Assembly: GCA_024228935.1 (NCBI GenBank)
Contig: JAAESX010000047.1
Location: 62,001-126,000 of the forward strand
Direction: 5' to 3'
Origin: Pseudomonadota bacterium
GTDB lineage: Bacteria; Myxococcota_A; UBA796; CAJQPC01
DNA: 64,000 nt
The notes beneath the pieces were generated by a model, which searched no databases, was not told the origin of the DNA, and was given only the letters and a program-made list of their open reading frames with translations. Numbering within the stretch: the first letter of the stretch is position 1; every line of letters begins with the position of its first letter. The position numbers were made by a program, and so were the translations under genes. This document shows, one piece after another, positions 1-8,307 of this stretch.

Positions 1-1
1 C

Positions 2-139
2 GTCCGGGGCCTCAAGGCCGAGGTCCGGGAGCGACTCCAGGCCGCTCGACCGACGACCCTCCAGTCCGCCAGCCGACTCCCCGGCATCACCCCCGCCGCG
101 ATCAGCACGCTCGCGGCGCACCTCGCGAGGCAGGCATGA
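2..139 (+). CDS. mnmG: MnmG (GidA) tRNA uridine modification enzyme, C-terminal end only
   Basis: The first 45 codons carry the C-terminal helical signature of MnmG: a basic helix, then SRLPGITPAAISTLAAHL, then a TGA stop. MnmG is the FAD enzyme that, with MnmE, adds the carboxymethylaminomethyl group to U34 of tRNA. The catalytic and FAD parts lie outside the window. The stop overlaps the ATG of rsmG (ATGA), the common mnmG-rsmG order near bacterial origins. The call rests on the short C-terminal motif and on synteny. Confidence 0.85.
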   Translation, partial: VRGLKAEVRERLQAARPTTLQSASRLPGITPAAISTLAAHLARQA

Positions 140-663
140 CGCCACTCGAACAGCATCACTTCGACCTCCTGACCAAGTGGCGCAAGGCGATGGACCTCGT
201 CGGCCCGGGCCCGCTGGAGCCTCACTTCGAGGACGCGCGTCGAGCGGTCGCATGGCTGGAGCCCACCGGGAGCTGGGTGGACCTCGGCAGCGGGGCGGGC
301 TTCCCCGGCGTGGCCCTCGCCGCACACCACCCGGACCTGCGGGTCCTGCTCGTAGAGTCCCGCTCCAAGCGCGCGGCCTTCCTCGACCAGGTCGCACGAA
401 CGGCGCCCAACCTGAGCGTCCGTTGCACGCGCAGCGAGAAGCTCGAGGACGGGGCGTTCGACGGCGTGATCTCGCGCGCGTACCGGCCCCCAGAGGACTA
501 CCTCGCAGACGCTCGACGCCTGCTACAGGCGGGTGGAACCGCTGTCGTGATGCTCGCCCGCCAGGAGCCACCCAGGGTCGACGGGCTCGAGATGTTCCAC
601 GTGGAACACTACAACCTGGGGGGCCGTCCGCGCGCCGCCGTGGGGTACCGGAAGACCGGCTGA
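136..663 (+). CDS. rsmG: RsmG (GidB) 16S rRNA m7G527 methyltransferase
   Basis: This 175-residue Rossmann methyltransferase makes 7-methylguanosine at G527 of 16S rRNA using SAM. The SAM-binding loop VDLGSGAGFPGVALA lies near residues 48-62, followed by the acidic strand LLVESRSKRAAFL. The protein is somewhat shorter than typical RsmG (about 200 residues), mostly at its ends. The start overlaps the mnmG stop. Near the 3' end the codons for MFHVEH contain a parS palindrome, so this stretch is constrained both as protein and as a partition site. Confidence 0.93.
   Translation: MTPLEQHHFDLLTKWRKAMDLVGPGPLEPHFEDARRAVAWLEPTGSWVDLGSGAGFPGVALAAHHPDLRVLLVESRSKRAAFLDQVARTAPNLSVRCTRSEKLEDGAFDGVISRAYRPPEDYLADARRLLQAGGTAVVMLARQEPPRVDGLEMFHVEHYNLGGRPRAAVGYRKTG
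593..608. promoter_or_regulatory. parS centromere site inside rsmG
   Basis: TGTTCCACGTGGAACA is a perfect 16-bp palindrome. It matches the bacterial parS consensus (TGTTTCACGTGAAACA) at all but two symmetric positions, and it equals the GTTCCACGTGGAAC core that I recall for myxobacterial parS. It lies in the 3' part of rsmG, 181 bp before parA. ParB should load here and spread to form the origin-proximal partition complex. Other copies may exist outside the window. Confidence 0.9.
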
Positions 664-788
664 TCCGACCGTCACGACGCGCCGCACGAAATACAGACCC
701 GGTCTTGCGCCGTCAAGCCTTTCTCGCTACGCTCGCACTCCCCCCGCGGGCCGTCCGGCGCGCGAACCCCATCCTCCCCGGATCATCC

Positions 789-1580
789 ATGCCTCACGTG
801 ATCGCGGTCTCGAACCAGAAGGGCGGCGTCGGAAAGACCACCACCTCGGTCAACCTCGCGGCCAGCCTCGCCCACCTCGGGCATCCCACCCTGCTCATCG
901 ATCTCGACCCGCAGGGCAACGCCAGCAGCGGCGTCGGCTGCCCCATGGACGAGGTCGAGGTCGGCACCTACGACGTCCTCCTGGGCAACGCATCGCTCGA
1001 CGAGTGCACGTACGGCACGTCGCTGGACGGCCTCGACGTCGTCCCGGCGACCCACGCCATGATCGGCGCGGAGATCGAGCTCTACGGGGTCCCGCGGGCC
1101 CAGCTCCTGCTGCGGAACGCGTGCCACGAGATCGCGCCCTTCTACGACTTCGTCGTGCTGGACGGGCCGCCGAGCCTCGGAATGCTGACCGTGAACGCGC
1201 TCGCGGCGGCCCACAGCGTCCTGGTCCCGGTCCAGGGAGAGTACTTCGCGCTCGAGGGCGTCGGCATGCTGATGCGCAGCATGGCGCAGGTCCGGAAGTC
1301 GGTGAACCCGGGGCTCCGCCGCGAGGGCCTGCTCATCACGATGTACGACCACCGCAACCGACTGTGTCGGGCCGTCGAAGACGAGCTTCGAGGCGTCTTC
1401 GGCGACGAGGTCTTCGACACCGTCATCCCGCGCAACGTGCGCCTCGGCGAGGCCCCCAGCCACGGCGAGCCCGTGCTGGCGTACGAGCCGATGTCGGTCG
1501 GCGCCCGCAGCTACCTGGCGCTCGCCCAGGAGCTCCTCGACAAGAACCACGCGCAGCTTCTGCTGGAGAGGTCCGCATGA
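789..1580 (+). CDS. parA: ParA chromosome-partitioning ATPase
   Basis: A 263-residue ParA/Soj family ATPase. The deviant Walker A box KGGVGKTT with its signature lysine is at residues 11-18, with DLDPQGNAS (Walker A') following and DFVVLDGPPSLG (Walker B) near residue 118. ATP-bound dimers coat the nucleoid and pull ParB-parS complexes apart after replication. The ATG at 789 places the Walker box at the usual distance from the N-terminus; an open frame extends upstream but has no family features. Its stop overlaps the parB start (ATGA), which indicates translational coupling. Confidence 0.95.
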   Translation: MPHVIAVSNQKGGVGKTTTSVNLAASLAHLGHPTLLIDLDPQGNASSGVGCPMDEVEVGTYDVLLGNASLDECTYGTSLDGLDVVPATHAMIGAEIELYGVPRAQLLLRNACHEIAPFYDFVVLDGPPSLGMLTVNALAAAHSVLVPVQGEYFALEGVGMLMRSMAQVRKSVNPGLRREGLLITMYDHRNRLCRAVEDELRGVFGDEVFDTVIPRNVRLGEAPSHGEPVLAYEPMSVGARSYLALAQELLDKNHAQLLLERSA

Positions 1581-2416
1581 ACGAGTCCCTGGGCCGCGGC
1601 CTGTCCGCCCTCATCCCCGACGACCTGTTCGCCGACGCGCCCACCCCGCGCGGCACGCCGACGCTCGTCCCGCTGGCGGAGATCCAGCCGAACCCCGAGC
1701 AGCCTCGCGAGCACTTCGATCCCGAGCGCCTGGCCGAGCTGGCCACGTCCGTCGGCGCCCACGGTGTGCTGTCGCCGCTGCTGGTGCGGCCTCGCGACGG
1801 TGGCGGCTACACGCTCATCGCCGGGGAGCGTCGCCTGCGAGCGGCCGGACTGGCCGGACTCGACGAGGTCCCCGTGGTGATCCGCACGGACGCCGACGAC
1901 GCCGATGTGCAGCTCGAGCTCGCCCTGGTCGAGAACCTGCAGCGCGAGGACCTGGACGTGGTCGAGGCCGCGCGGGGCTACCAGCGCCTGCAGCAGGCCT
2001 TCGGCTACACGCAGGAGGAGATCGCGACGCGCGTCGGCAAGGACCGGTCCACGGTCGCCAACGCCCTACGGCTCCTGAAGCTGCCCGAAAAGGTGCTCGT
2101 ACTCCTGCGCGACGGTCGGCTCTCCGGAGGCCACGCCAAGGCGCTCCTGTCGCTGACCAGCGCCGCCCAGCAGGTCGACGTGGCCGCTCGCATCCTGGCC
2201 GGCGACCTGTCGGTCCGGGCCACCGAGGCGCTCGTCCGGCAGAAGAAGACCAAGAAGAAGAAGACTCCCGACGTCGCGCTGAAGCGCCTGTCCGAGTCGC
2301 TCACGCGCGGCCTGTCGACCCGGGTCGAGGTGAAGGGCGGCCGAAAGAAGGGGCGCATCGTCATCGACTACGGCTCGGCGGACGAGCTCGAGCGCCTGGT
2401 CGAGCTGCTCTCGTGA
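1577..2416 (+). CDS. parB: ParB partition protein / CTPase
   Basis: A 279-residue ParB/Spo0J family protein. The N-terminus GRGLSALIP is the usual ParA-stimulating segment. The CTP-binding core carries QPREHF and the GERRLRAA box at about residues 86-93. The helix-turn-helix around EEIATRVGKDRSTVANALRL reads parS. A lysine-rich linker (KKTKKKKTP) precedes the C-terminal dimerisation domain. Its likely target is the palindrome at 593-608. The stop overlaps the GTG start of the bactofilin gene. Confidence 0.95.
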   Translation: MNESLGRGLSALIPDDLFADAPTPRGTPTLVPLAEIQPNPEQPREHFDPERLAELATSVGAHGVLSPLLVRPRDGGGYTLIAGERRLRAAGLAGLDEVPVVIRTDADDADVQLELALVENLQREDLDVVEAARGYQRLQQAFGYTQEEIATRVGKDRSTVANALRLLKLPEKVLVLLRDGRLSGGHAKALLSLTSAAQQVDVAARILAGDLSVRATEALVRQKKTKKKKTPDVALKRLSESLTRGLSTRVEVKGGRKKGRIVIDYGSADELERLVELLS

Positions 2417-2742
2417 ACCTGTCCGACGGGCCCCTGAACGCGCTGCTCGGAAAGGGCGCCGTGTACGAGGGCGACCTGTCGTTCGAGGGGCGCGTGCGCG
2501 TCGACGGCCTGTTCCGCGGCCGGATCTACACCGAAGAGGTCCTGGAGGTCGGGCCCGAGGGCCGGATCGAGGGCGACGTCGACGCGGCGGTCGTGGTCCT
2601 GGCCGGCACCATCGTCGGCAAGGTCATCGTGCGCGAGCTCCTGCGGATCCAGCCCGGCGGGCTCGTCCGCGGCGAGGCCCGCGCGAAGCTCCTCGAGGTT
2701 CGTCCCGGCGGACGCTTCGAGGCCCAGGTCACGGTCGGATAG
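2413..2742 (+). CDS. Bactofilin cytoskeletal protein
   Basis: A 109-residue bactofilin. Nearly the whole chain is the right-handed beta-helix of short repeats (for example GRVRVDGLFRGRI, EGRIEGDVDAAVV, GGLVRGEARAK). Bactofilins polymerise without nucleotide into filaments. In Myxococcus xanthus the BacNOP bactofilins scaffold the ParABS system through PadC, and the overlap with parB here (GTG start sharing bases with the TGA) suggests a comparable link. That functional coupling is inferred from position only. Confidence 0.88.
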   Translation: MNLSDGPLNALLGKGAVYEGDLSFEGRVRVDGLFRGRIYTEEVLEVGPEGRIEGDVDAAVVVLAGTIVGKVIVRELLRIQPGGLVRGEARAKLLEVRPGGRFEAQVTVG

Positions 2743-2751
2743 GAGGACCAG

Positions 2752-3438
2752 ATGAACACGAACGACATCGTGGTCGTCGGCATCGCCGGCGGCACGGCCT
2801 CGGGCAAGACCACGCTGGCCCGCAAGGTCGTCGACGCCCTGGGCGCCGAGGACTGCCTCCTCATCACGCACGACCGCTACTACGCGGACGTCGAGGACCC
2901 GGCGACCTTCAACTACGACCACCCGGACTCCCTGCACACCTGGGAGCTGCTGGACCACATCGACGACCTGCGCTGCGGGCGACCCACGGTGCTGCCCGAC
3001 TACGACTTCCGGACCCATTCCCGGAAGGCCATCGGCGTGCCCACCGGCCCGGTCCGCACCATCCTGGTCGAGGGCATCCTGGTCCTGCAGAGCGACGCGC
3101 TGCGCAGCCTGCTCGACCTGAGCGTCTACATCGACACCGCCGACGACCTGCGGCTCGCCCGCCGGATCCGCCGCGACATCGCCGAGCGCGGGCGGAGCGT
3201 GGACGAGGTGCTGGGGCGCTACCTGTCGACGGTCCGGCCGATGCACGTGCAGTTCGTCGAGCCGAGCCGCGCCCAGGCCGACCTGGTCCTCCCCGGCGTC
3301 GGACTCCTCGAGCCGCTCGTGGACAGCATCGTCGACGCCATCGACGACTCGCGCCTGGCCAAGCACCGTCCGGACGAAGGGCTCGTCGAGCTGGACACCG
3401 ATGACCTGGTCCTGGTCGACGAGACCTGGAACACCTGA
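2752..3438 (+). CDS. udk: Uridine kinase
   Basis: A 228-residue P-loop kinase of the uridine/cytidine kinase family, which phosphorylates uridine or cytidine in pyrimidine salvage. The Walker A motif GGTASGKTT is near residues 14-22. The family signature follows: HDRYYAD, FNYDHPDSLHTWEL, and VEGILVLQS near residue 105. RRIRRDIAERGR is the lid region. A strong Shine-Dalgarno (AGGAGG, 9 bases upstream) fixes the ATG. The C-terminal acidic tail (DTDDLVLVDE) is an extension beyond the usual core. It is the last gene of the par cluster and converges on 3445-4206. Confidence 0.92.
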   Translation: MNTNDIVVVGIAGGTASGKTTLARKVVDALGAEDCLLITHDRYYADVEDPATFNYDHPDSLHTWELLDHIDDLRCGRPTVLPDYDFRTHSRKAIGVPTGPVRTILVEGILVLQSDALRSLLDLSVYIDTADDLRLARRIRRDIAERGRSVDEVLGRYLSTVRPMHVQFVEPSRAQADLVLPGVGLLEPLVDSIVDAIDDSRLAKHRPDEGLVELDTDDLVLVDETWNT

Positions 3439-3444
3439 GCCGCT

Positions 3445-4206
3445 CTACTCGGGAGCGACCGGGATCGAGTCGTCGTCGATGAGGCCCGCCTCGATGGCTT
3501 CAGCGCGCGTCATCTTCTGCTTCTCCCGGCCCGCCGCGACGTCCACCGCGAACTCCCAGATGGCCTGGTCGCCCGAGGGGTCCTCGACGATGACCTTGGG
3601 CCGGTAGCTGCCCGCGGCTGCCGTCTCCGAGCCGGTCCAGGACAGCACGCCCTCGGAGTCGATGGACATGCCCGAGGGGCCATCCTCGACGCGCCAGCTG
3701 AGCGTGTCGCCGTCGGGGTCCCGACCCTTGACCTCCAGGCCGTCGATCTCCACGATCCGCATGCCCTTCATGTCGATCACCGGGGCGAGGTTGCCCACGG
3801 TGCGTTCGGGGCACTCTCCAGGGACCTCGTTGTAGCCGTCGGTGGCCTCGAGCTCGGCGTAGACCTTGTCCCCGGCGCCGAAGTGCTCGGCCGCGAGCGT
3901 GGGCCCGGTCTCGCCGCCGACACGCTGGCCGTTGACGAACCAGTCGATGCGGATGTGCACGCGGTCCCCGTCGGCATCAGACGTCGCGAAGTCCACCGTC
4001 ATGGGCGACTCGCCATCGTCTCCGCCCTTGCAGACCGCGCGGACGAACTTCGGAGGCCGGCCTGAGGACTCGACGGCGCCCGACACGGCGGGGCCCGCGG
4101 CGGTGTCCATCGTGTTCCGGCGGGTCGGGGGAGGCGGAGGCCCGTCGGGCTTGTCCGCACAGCTCATCTGGAGGAAGAACAACAACATGGCAGCGCCGCG
4201 GAGCAT
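3445..4206 (-). CDS. Lipoprotein with putative Ig-like / cadherin-like domains
   Basis: A 253-residue predicted lipoprotein. A hydrophobic N-terminus ends in a lipobox-like LQMSC at residue 16, followed by a Pro-rich and Thr-rich linker. Two beta-sandwich-like repeats are suggested by DGDRVHIRIDWFVNGQ and by DPDGDTLSWRVEDGPSGM plus GVLSWTG, the pattern of putative-Ig (He_PIG-like) domains in surface proteins. The role is unknown; adhesion or envelope display is an inference from domain type. It ends 6 bp from udk, tail to tail. Confidence 0.6.
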   Translation of the reverse strand: MLRGAAMLLFFLQMSCADKPDGPPPPPTRRNTMDTAAGPAVSGAVESSGRPPKFVRAVCKGGDDGESPMTVDFATSDADGDRVHIRIDWFVNGQRVGGETGPTLAAEHFGAGDKVYAELEATDGYNEVPGECPERTVGNLAPVIDMKGMRIVEIDGLEVKGRDPDGDTLSWRVEDGPSGMSIDSEGVLSWTGSETAAAGSYRPKVIVEDPSGDQAIWEFAVDVAAGREKQKMTRAEAIEAGLIDDDSIPVAPE

Positions 4207-4298
4207 ACCGCGGCTCGCCGGCCCAGGTGTGCGTGCGGGTTTTTACATCTGGGTGAGCGGGGCTGTGCGGTAGGCTGACCGGGCAATCGGAGGCACCG

Positions 4299-4631
4299 AT
4301 GGCAGACGACCTGAACATCACCCACACCCCTGTGCTCGAGTCAGCAAACGATCCTGCGTGGGTCGAGCTGGACGTCATCCAGGTGCCCCCTACTGTCCGT
4401 GAAGTCCTGCCGCCCGCGCTGATGCGCCGATGGCGCGTCCTGCCCCTGTCGATCGAGCTGGACGACACCTGTCTGGTCGTCGCGACGGCGCCCCCCGTGT
4501 CCGCTGCGCTCGTCCGCGCGGTCACCGAGATCAGCGAGTACTACGTCGAAGTCGTCTACGCTCAGCCGGCCGAGATCGACGCCGCACTGTGGCGCACGTT
4601 CTGCATCGAACCCCGAGACGGCTGGGCCTGA
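4299..4631 (+). CDS. Stand-alone GspE/PilB N-terminal (MshEN-like) domain protein
   Basis: A 110-residue protein whose central part, LPPALMRRWRVLPLSIELDDTCLVVATAPP followed at the end by AEIDAAL, matches the N-terminal domain of type II secretion and type IV pilus ATPases (MshEN/T2SSE_N). In GspE, PilB and MshE this domain binds partner proteins or cyclic di-GMP. No ATPase domain follows. A role as a c-di-GMP sensor or as a dominant partner of a secretion ATPase is a hypothesis. No related gene lies next to it. Confidence 0.6.
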   Translation: MADDLNITHTPVLESANDPAWVELDVIQVPPTVREVLPPALMRRWRVLPLSIELDDTCLVVATAPPVSAALVRAVTEISEYYVEVVYAQPAEIDAALWRTFCIEPRDGWA

Positions 4632-4640
4632 CACCTCGCA

Positions 4641-4671
4641 CAGACGTCGGGCGCCGGCCCGAGACAGTCTG
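4641..4671. terminator. Bidirectional terminator-like hairpin
   Basis: An inner stem TCGGGC/GCCCGA with a 4-base loop is enclosed by CAGAC/GTCTG. It lies in the 42-bp gap between two convergent genes. There is no clear T-run, so Rho-independent activity is uncertain. Confidence 0.5.
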
Positions 4672-4673
4672 TA

Positions 4674-5669
4674 TCAGATGGGCCAGCGCCGCATCAGGTC
4701 GCGCAGCGCCCGAGCCTCCTGCTCGTCTTCCTCGGCCCACCGGGCCATCGTCTCCCGGTTGCGGGCTCGCACGCGCAGGAAGGCGAACAGGACGAACGGG
4801 GCCCCCGCACCCAGCCACAGCATCCCGTCACCCAGGGGCGCGAGCGAGAGGAACCCGACGGAGAGACGGGCTCGCCACGCCTGATCGACGTCGACGGCCA
4901 GGTCGCCGGTGGCGGCGTAGAACGCGGCGTTGACCGGTCGACCCGAGGCCATCTCCTGGACGAGCGTCGGGATGGCCTCGGGGCCGTACTCGGTGGCCAC
5001 GAACGCGATGAGGTCGGCGGACTCGGCGTAGGCCAGATCGGCCTCGGCGGGATCCCGCGGGAAGCCTCGCGTGAGCTCCTCGAGGTCGTGCAGGCCGCCG
5101 TTGCGCCAGGCGCCGTCTGCGAGCCGCTTGGGCAGGTCCGGCCCGATCTCGCCGGCGACCCACTGGGCGAGGCCCTCCTGGAGCCAGCGCGGCACCGGCC
5201 GGGTCCCGAACGCCTGACCGAGCAGCACGTGCGTGATCTCGTGGTCGAGCACCTGCTCGAGCGGCTTCGAGGTCCCGCTCCGAATCCGCGGTGACTTCAG
5301 GTAGATGAGCCCGCGCTGGGGCCACGCCGTGCCGTCGGCCCAGTTCGGCGGTGTGCCCGGCTGGAGTTGGTCGAACGCGGCCTCGTCGTCGGCCAGGTAC
5401 AGGTTGATGGTGCGTCCGGCGCCGATTCCCAGCTGATCGGCGATGCGCGGGACGGACTCGGCCGCGTGCGCCGCGAGCCGCTCCATGACGGCCTTGTCCT
5501 GGGGCCGGCCGTGCACGTCGGCGTAGATGCCGGGCAGGCTGACGAAGCGCATCGGGGGCGCCGGCGGGGCCTCGAGCTCGAGCAGAGGATCGATCCGGTC
5601 GGGCGTGGACCACTCCGCGGCCGAGGCCGGGGCGATGGCGAACCAGAGCCAGAGGAGCAGGGAGAGCAC
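4674..5669 (-). CDS. Peptidase MA-like zinc metallohydrolase, membrane anchored
   Basis: A 331-residue exported protein with an uncharged N-terminal signal (cleavage likely after APASA near residue 17). The zinc motif HEITH lies near residue 142, with a downstream glutamate in WLQEGLAQW, the gluzincin arrangement seen in the peptidase MA-like family. A transmembrane segment near residues 280-300 is followed by a charged cytoplasmic tail (RVRARNRETM). Catalysis is plausible because HExxH and the distal Glu are both present; the substrate is unknown. It follows the small gene at 5675-5914 closely and is probably co-transcribed with it. Confidence 0.68.
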   Translation of the reverse strand: MLSLLLWLWFAIAPASAAEWSTPDRIDPLLELEAPPAPPMRFVSLPGIYADVHGRPQDKAVMERLAAHAAESVPRIADQLGIGAGRTINLYLADDEAAFDQLQPGTPPNWADGTAWPQRGLIYLKSPRIRSGTSKPLEQVLDHEITHVLLGQAFGTRPVPRWLQEGLAQWVAGEIGPDLPKRLADGAWRNGGLHDLEELTRGFPRDPAEADLAYAESADLIAFVATEYGPEAIPTLVQEMASGRPVNAAFYAATGDLAVDVDQAWRARLSVGFLSLAPLGDGMLWLGAGAPFVLFAFLRVRARNRETMARWAEEDEQEARALRDLMRRWPI

Positions 5670-5674
5670 GCTCC

Positions 5675-5914
5675 TCAGGGTAGCCGCGGATCCTCCGGCG
5701 GAAAGTCCTCGTCGACCTGGACCAGCGCATCCTCGACGGGGACAGGCTGTTCCACACCCTCGATCGGGAGCGTGGCCCCGACGTACGTCACCGCCGACGC
5801 GAACAGCGCGACCTTGGCGAGGAGGAGGATGGAGAGGATGCGGTCCACGAGTCGGGTCCGGTGAAAGTCGGGTGCAAGTGAAGAGAAGACGCGGCGGATC
5901 GCGTCTCTATTCAC
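5675..5914 (-). CDS. Small single-pass membrane protein, unknown
   Basis: This 79-residue frame starts with GTG and contains one hydrophobic helix (RILSILLLAKVALFASAVTY) and an acidic C-terminal tail. It ends 5 bp before the start of the protease-like gene, so co-expression is likely. No family was recognised. The frame stays open further upstream, but that part looks like antisense sequence opposite the next genes, so the GTG at 5914 was chosen. Moderate to low confidence. Confidence 0.4.
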   Translation of the reverse strand: MNRDAIRRVFSSLAPDFHRTRLVDRILSILLLAKVALFASAVTYVGATLPIEGVEQPVPVEDALVQVDEDFPPEDPRLP

Positions 5915-5995
5915 GGACCCTGTGTCGTCCAGGGGGTTCCAAGCAAACGCAGGTGGTCGGCGGCGGCGGCGGTAGAGTCGCGCCGGGAGGCCCGC

Positions 5996-6598
5996 GTGTT
6001 CCACTTCCTTGCCTTGATCCTCGCCCTGGTCACCCCGGTCCAGGCCGCCGAAGCCTTCGACTCGGTGCTCGAACGCGAGCTCTACTACGGTGAGCTGGTC
6101 CAGCTCGAAGGGACACCCGGCGGGGATCACCAGCTGGTCAACGGCAACAACAAGAGGGTGACGCCCGGCGCCTTCGCCATGCGCCTCGGCGACGACGCGC
6201 TCGCGGCCCGGTACCAGAAGTCCTACAAGCTCAACCAGACCGCCGGGATCATGCTGTGGAGCTATGGCGGCGCCTCGCTCGTGGGCGGCTTCTACATCGC
6301 GTACGGCGGCCTCCTTGGCTGGGCGCTGACGGGCAATGCGGCGTTCGGGCTGTTCGGCATCGCCGGCCTGACGTTCATGGCGAGCGGGGCGGTGGCCCTG
6401 CCGATGGGCTTCGTGATGTTCTTCAACGGCAAGAAGCGCCTGAACGACCCCCGCACCTGGTGGAACGCCGTCGAGCTGGACCACCTGATCGAGGAGTACA
6501 ACGACGACCTGGGCGCCCAGTACGGACAGCAAGGTCGACGCATCGAGATCCGGCCGGTGCTGGCGCCCAACGCGCTCGCCCTGAACGTCCGCTTCTGA
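5996..6598 (+). CDS. Exported / membrane protein, unknown
   Basis: A 200-residue protein with an uncharged signal-like N-terminus (cleavage possible after PVQAA near residue 16). Two hydrophobic, glycine-rich hairpin helices lie at about residues 85-145 (ASLVGGFYIAYGGLLGWAL and GIAGLTFMASGAVALPMG), followed by a soluble C-terminus rich in Asn/Asp. The GTG start at 5996 has a GGGAGG Shine-Dalgarno 5 bases upstream. No function was recognised. Confidence 0.6.
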   Translation: MFHFLALILALVTPVQAAEAFDSVLERELYYGELVQLEGTPGGDHQLVNGNNKRVTPGAFAMRLGDDALAARYQKSYKLNQTAGIMLWSYGGASLVGGFYIAYGGLLGWALTGNAAFGLFGIAGLTFMASGAVALPMGFVMFFNGKKRLNDPRTWWNAVELDHLIEEYNDDLGAQYGQQGRRIEIRPVLAPNALALNVRF

Positions 6599-7459
6599 GG
6601 CCCTGAGGCGAAGGTCGGGCGGTTCCGCCTCCACGCAGCGCTCGCAGCAGGCGCGGCTGGGACCGTCTGGCGCGCTCGGCACGTCAGTGGGCACCCCGCC
6701 GCCGTGAAGCTGCTCCGGCGGGTCGACCACGCCGAGCGGTTCGAGCTCGAGCTCGACGCGGACGACGAGCAGCTGCAGCTGGCCGGCGAGCTGCTCGAGC
6801 TGGAGCCCTCGCTCCTGAGAGTGGTAGCCGAGCGCACGGGCGGGAACCCGTTGTACCTGCTGCAGCTCATCGCGCAGGGCGTGGCCGACGACGTCCTGGA
6901 GCCCGGGCCATGGGGCCATCGACTGCACCGAGGAGCTCAGCTGGGGCTCCCCGAGGACCTGCGGACGAGCTGCGCCTCGCTGGCGGACAGCCTGCCCTCG
7001 AGCTGGCGGGATCCCCTGCTGCTGGCGGCGCTGCTCGGCCCCGACGTCGACGACAGGACGTGGACCCGGATGGACACACACGCCGTGCTCATCGAGGTCC
7101 TGAGCGGCCAGCCGGACGCCGCGCTGGTCCGTGCCCGCGCCGCGCTGGAGGCGTGCCGCATCGGACGGCTGCGGCAGCACCTGCTGTCGATGGTCTGCGC
7201 CCTGGAGGCGAACCGCAACGCACACCGCGACCTGGCCCACCGCGCGGCCCGACTCGCCCGCAACGCCCGCGAGACCTACGACGTCCGCCACCAGGCCAGC
7301 GCCGTGCTCCACGTGCTCGGGCTGGCCGAGCCCGACGAGATCGCCCGCCTGGACCAGGCCGTGGTGCTCGACCCGCTCGTACTCCAGACCCTGTCCACCG
7401 CGAGCGACGACCGGTCGAAGGCGTGGCACGCCGCGATGACGGCGCGGCTCGAGCGTTAG
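6599..7459 (+). pseudogene. Remnant of a Ser/Thr kinase - AAA ATPase - TPR regulator
   Basis: The open frame begins without a start codon and encodes the beginning of a Hanks-type kinase N-lobe: GRFRLHAALAAGAAGTVWRA with a degenerate Gly-loop, then the VAIK-like PAAVKLL. It then runs, without the rest of the kinase, straight into the second half of an AAA_16-type NTPase domain (VAERTGGNPLYLLQLI) and a helical, TPR-like tail. The first internal start is GTG at 6704, after the kinase lysine region. The best reading is a regulator that lost its start and a large central segment. Confidence 0.65.
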
Positions 7460-7467
7460 CCGTCCCC

Positions 7468-8304
7468 ATGGCGGATCTCGACGAGCAGCTGAGCGCCCTC
7501 ACCGGAGCGACCGACGTCCTCCTGGGCGCCCGGATCCAGTCGCTCTGGAGCGGGTACGGCGAGGTACGGCGCATCCGGCTCGACGGGGTGCCCTACATCG
7601 TCAAGCACGTCGCGCCACCACGGGACGCGCACCCCCGGAAGCTCAGGAGCTACCAGGTCGAGCTGGCGTTCTACCGGTCCTGGAGCACCGGCTCGACTGC
7701 ACGGCTGCCCGCCTTCCACGGCGCCACGAGCGACGGCTTCGAGTCGCTCTTCCTGCTCGAGGATCTGGACGACGCCGGCTTCTCCGACCGCACACGGTTG
7801 GTAGGGGACGTCGAGATCCGGCTGTGCCTGCGGTGGCTCGCGGGCTTCCACGCCTCGTTCCTGGGCCGCACGCCCGAGGGTCTGTGGCCGATCGGCACCT
7901 ACTGGCACCTGGCGACGCGCCCCGACGAGCTGCGCCGGATGGGCAACGCCGAGCTGCGCCGAAAGGCCCCCGAGCTGGACGCCCGCCTCAACGCCGCCCG
8001 CTTCCAGACACTGGTCCACGGCGACGCGAAGCCGGCCAACTTCTGCTTCCGTCCCGATCGACTGGCCGTGGCCGCGGTCGACTTCCAGTACGTGGGCGGG
8101 GGCTGCGGCATCAAGGACGTCGCGTACTTCCTGGGCGGCTGGCGCACCGTGCGCGGCCTGGACGGCCACCTCGACGTGTACTTCGAGGCCCTGGGCGAGG
8201 CGCTCCCCGACCACATCGAAAAGGACGAGCTCGAGGCCGAGTGGCGCGAGCTGTACGACGTCGCGCGGCTGGACTTCGAGCGGTTCCTCGACGGCTGGGG
8301 CTGA
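7468..8304 (+). CDS. Aminoglycoside/ecdysteroid-kinase-like phosphotransferase
   Basis: A 278-residue kinase-like fold protein (APH / EcKinase-like superfamily). The catalytic loop LVHGDAKPANFCF (HGDxxxxN) is near residues 192-204 and the metal-binding DFQ near residue 217. An N-lobe lysine is found in PYIVKHV near residue 46. It is expected to phosphorylate a small molecule; the substrate is unknown. ATG at 7468 lies 8 bp after the upstream relic stop. The gene converges on 8308-8982 with a 3-bp gap. Confidence 0.72.
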   Translation: MADLDEQLSALTGATDVLLGARIQSLWSGYGEVRRIRLDGVPYIVKHVAPPRDAHPRKLRSYQVELAFYRSWSTGSTARLPAFHGATSDGFESLFLLEDLDDAGFSDRTRLVGDVEIRLCLRWLAGFHASFLGRTPEGLWPIGTYWHLATRPDELRRMGNAELRRKAPELDARLNAARFQTLVHGDAKPANFCFRPDRLAVAAVDFQYVGGGCGIKDVAYFLGGWRTVRGLDGHLDVYFEALGEALPDHIEKDELEAEWRELYDVARLDFERFLDGWG

Positions 8305-8307
8305 GCG

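Noticed and set aside
5915..7429. Minus-strand extension upstream of the small membrane protein
   Set aside because: It lies opposite the 5996 gene and the kinase relic and shows no domain; only the last 79 codons look coding.
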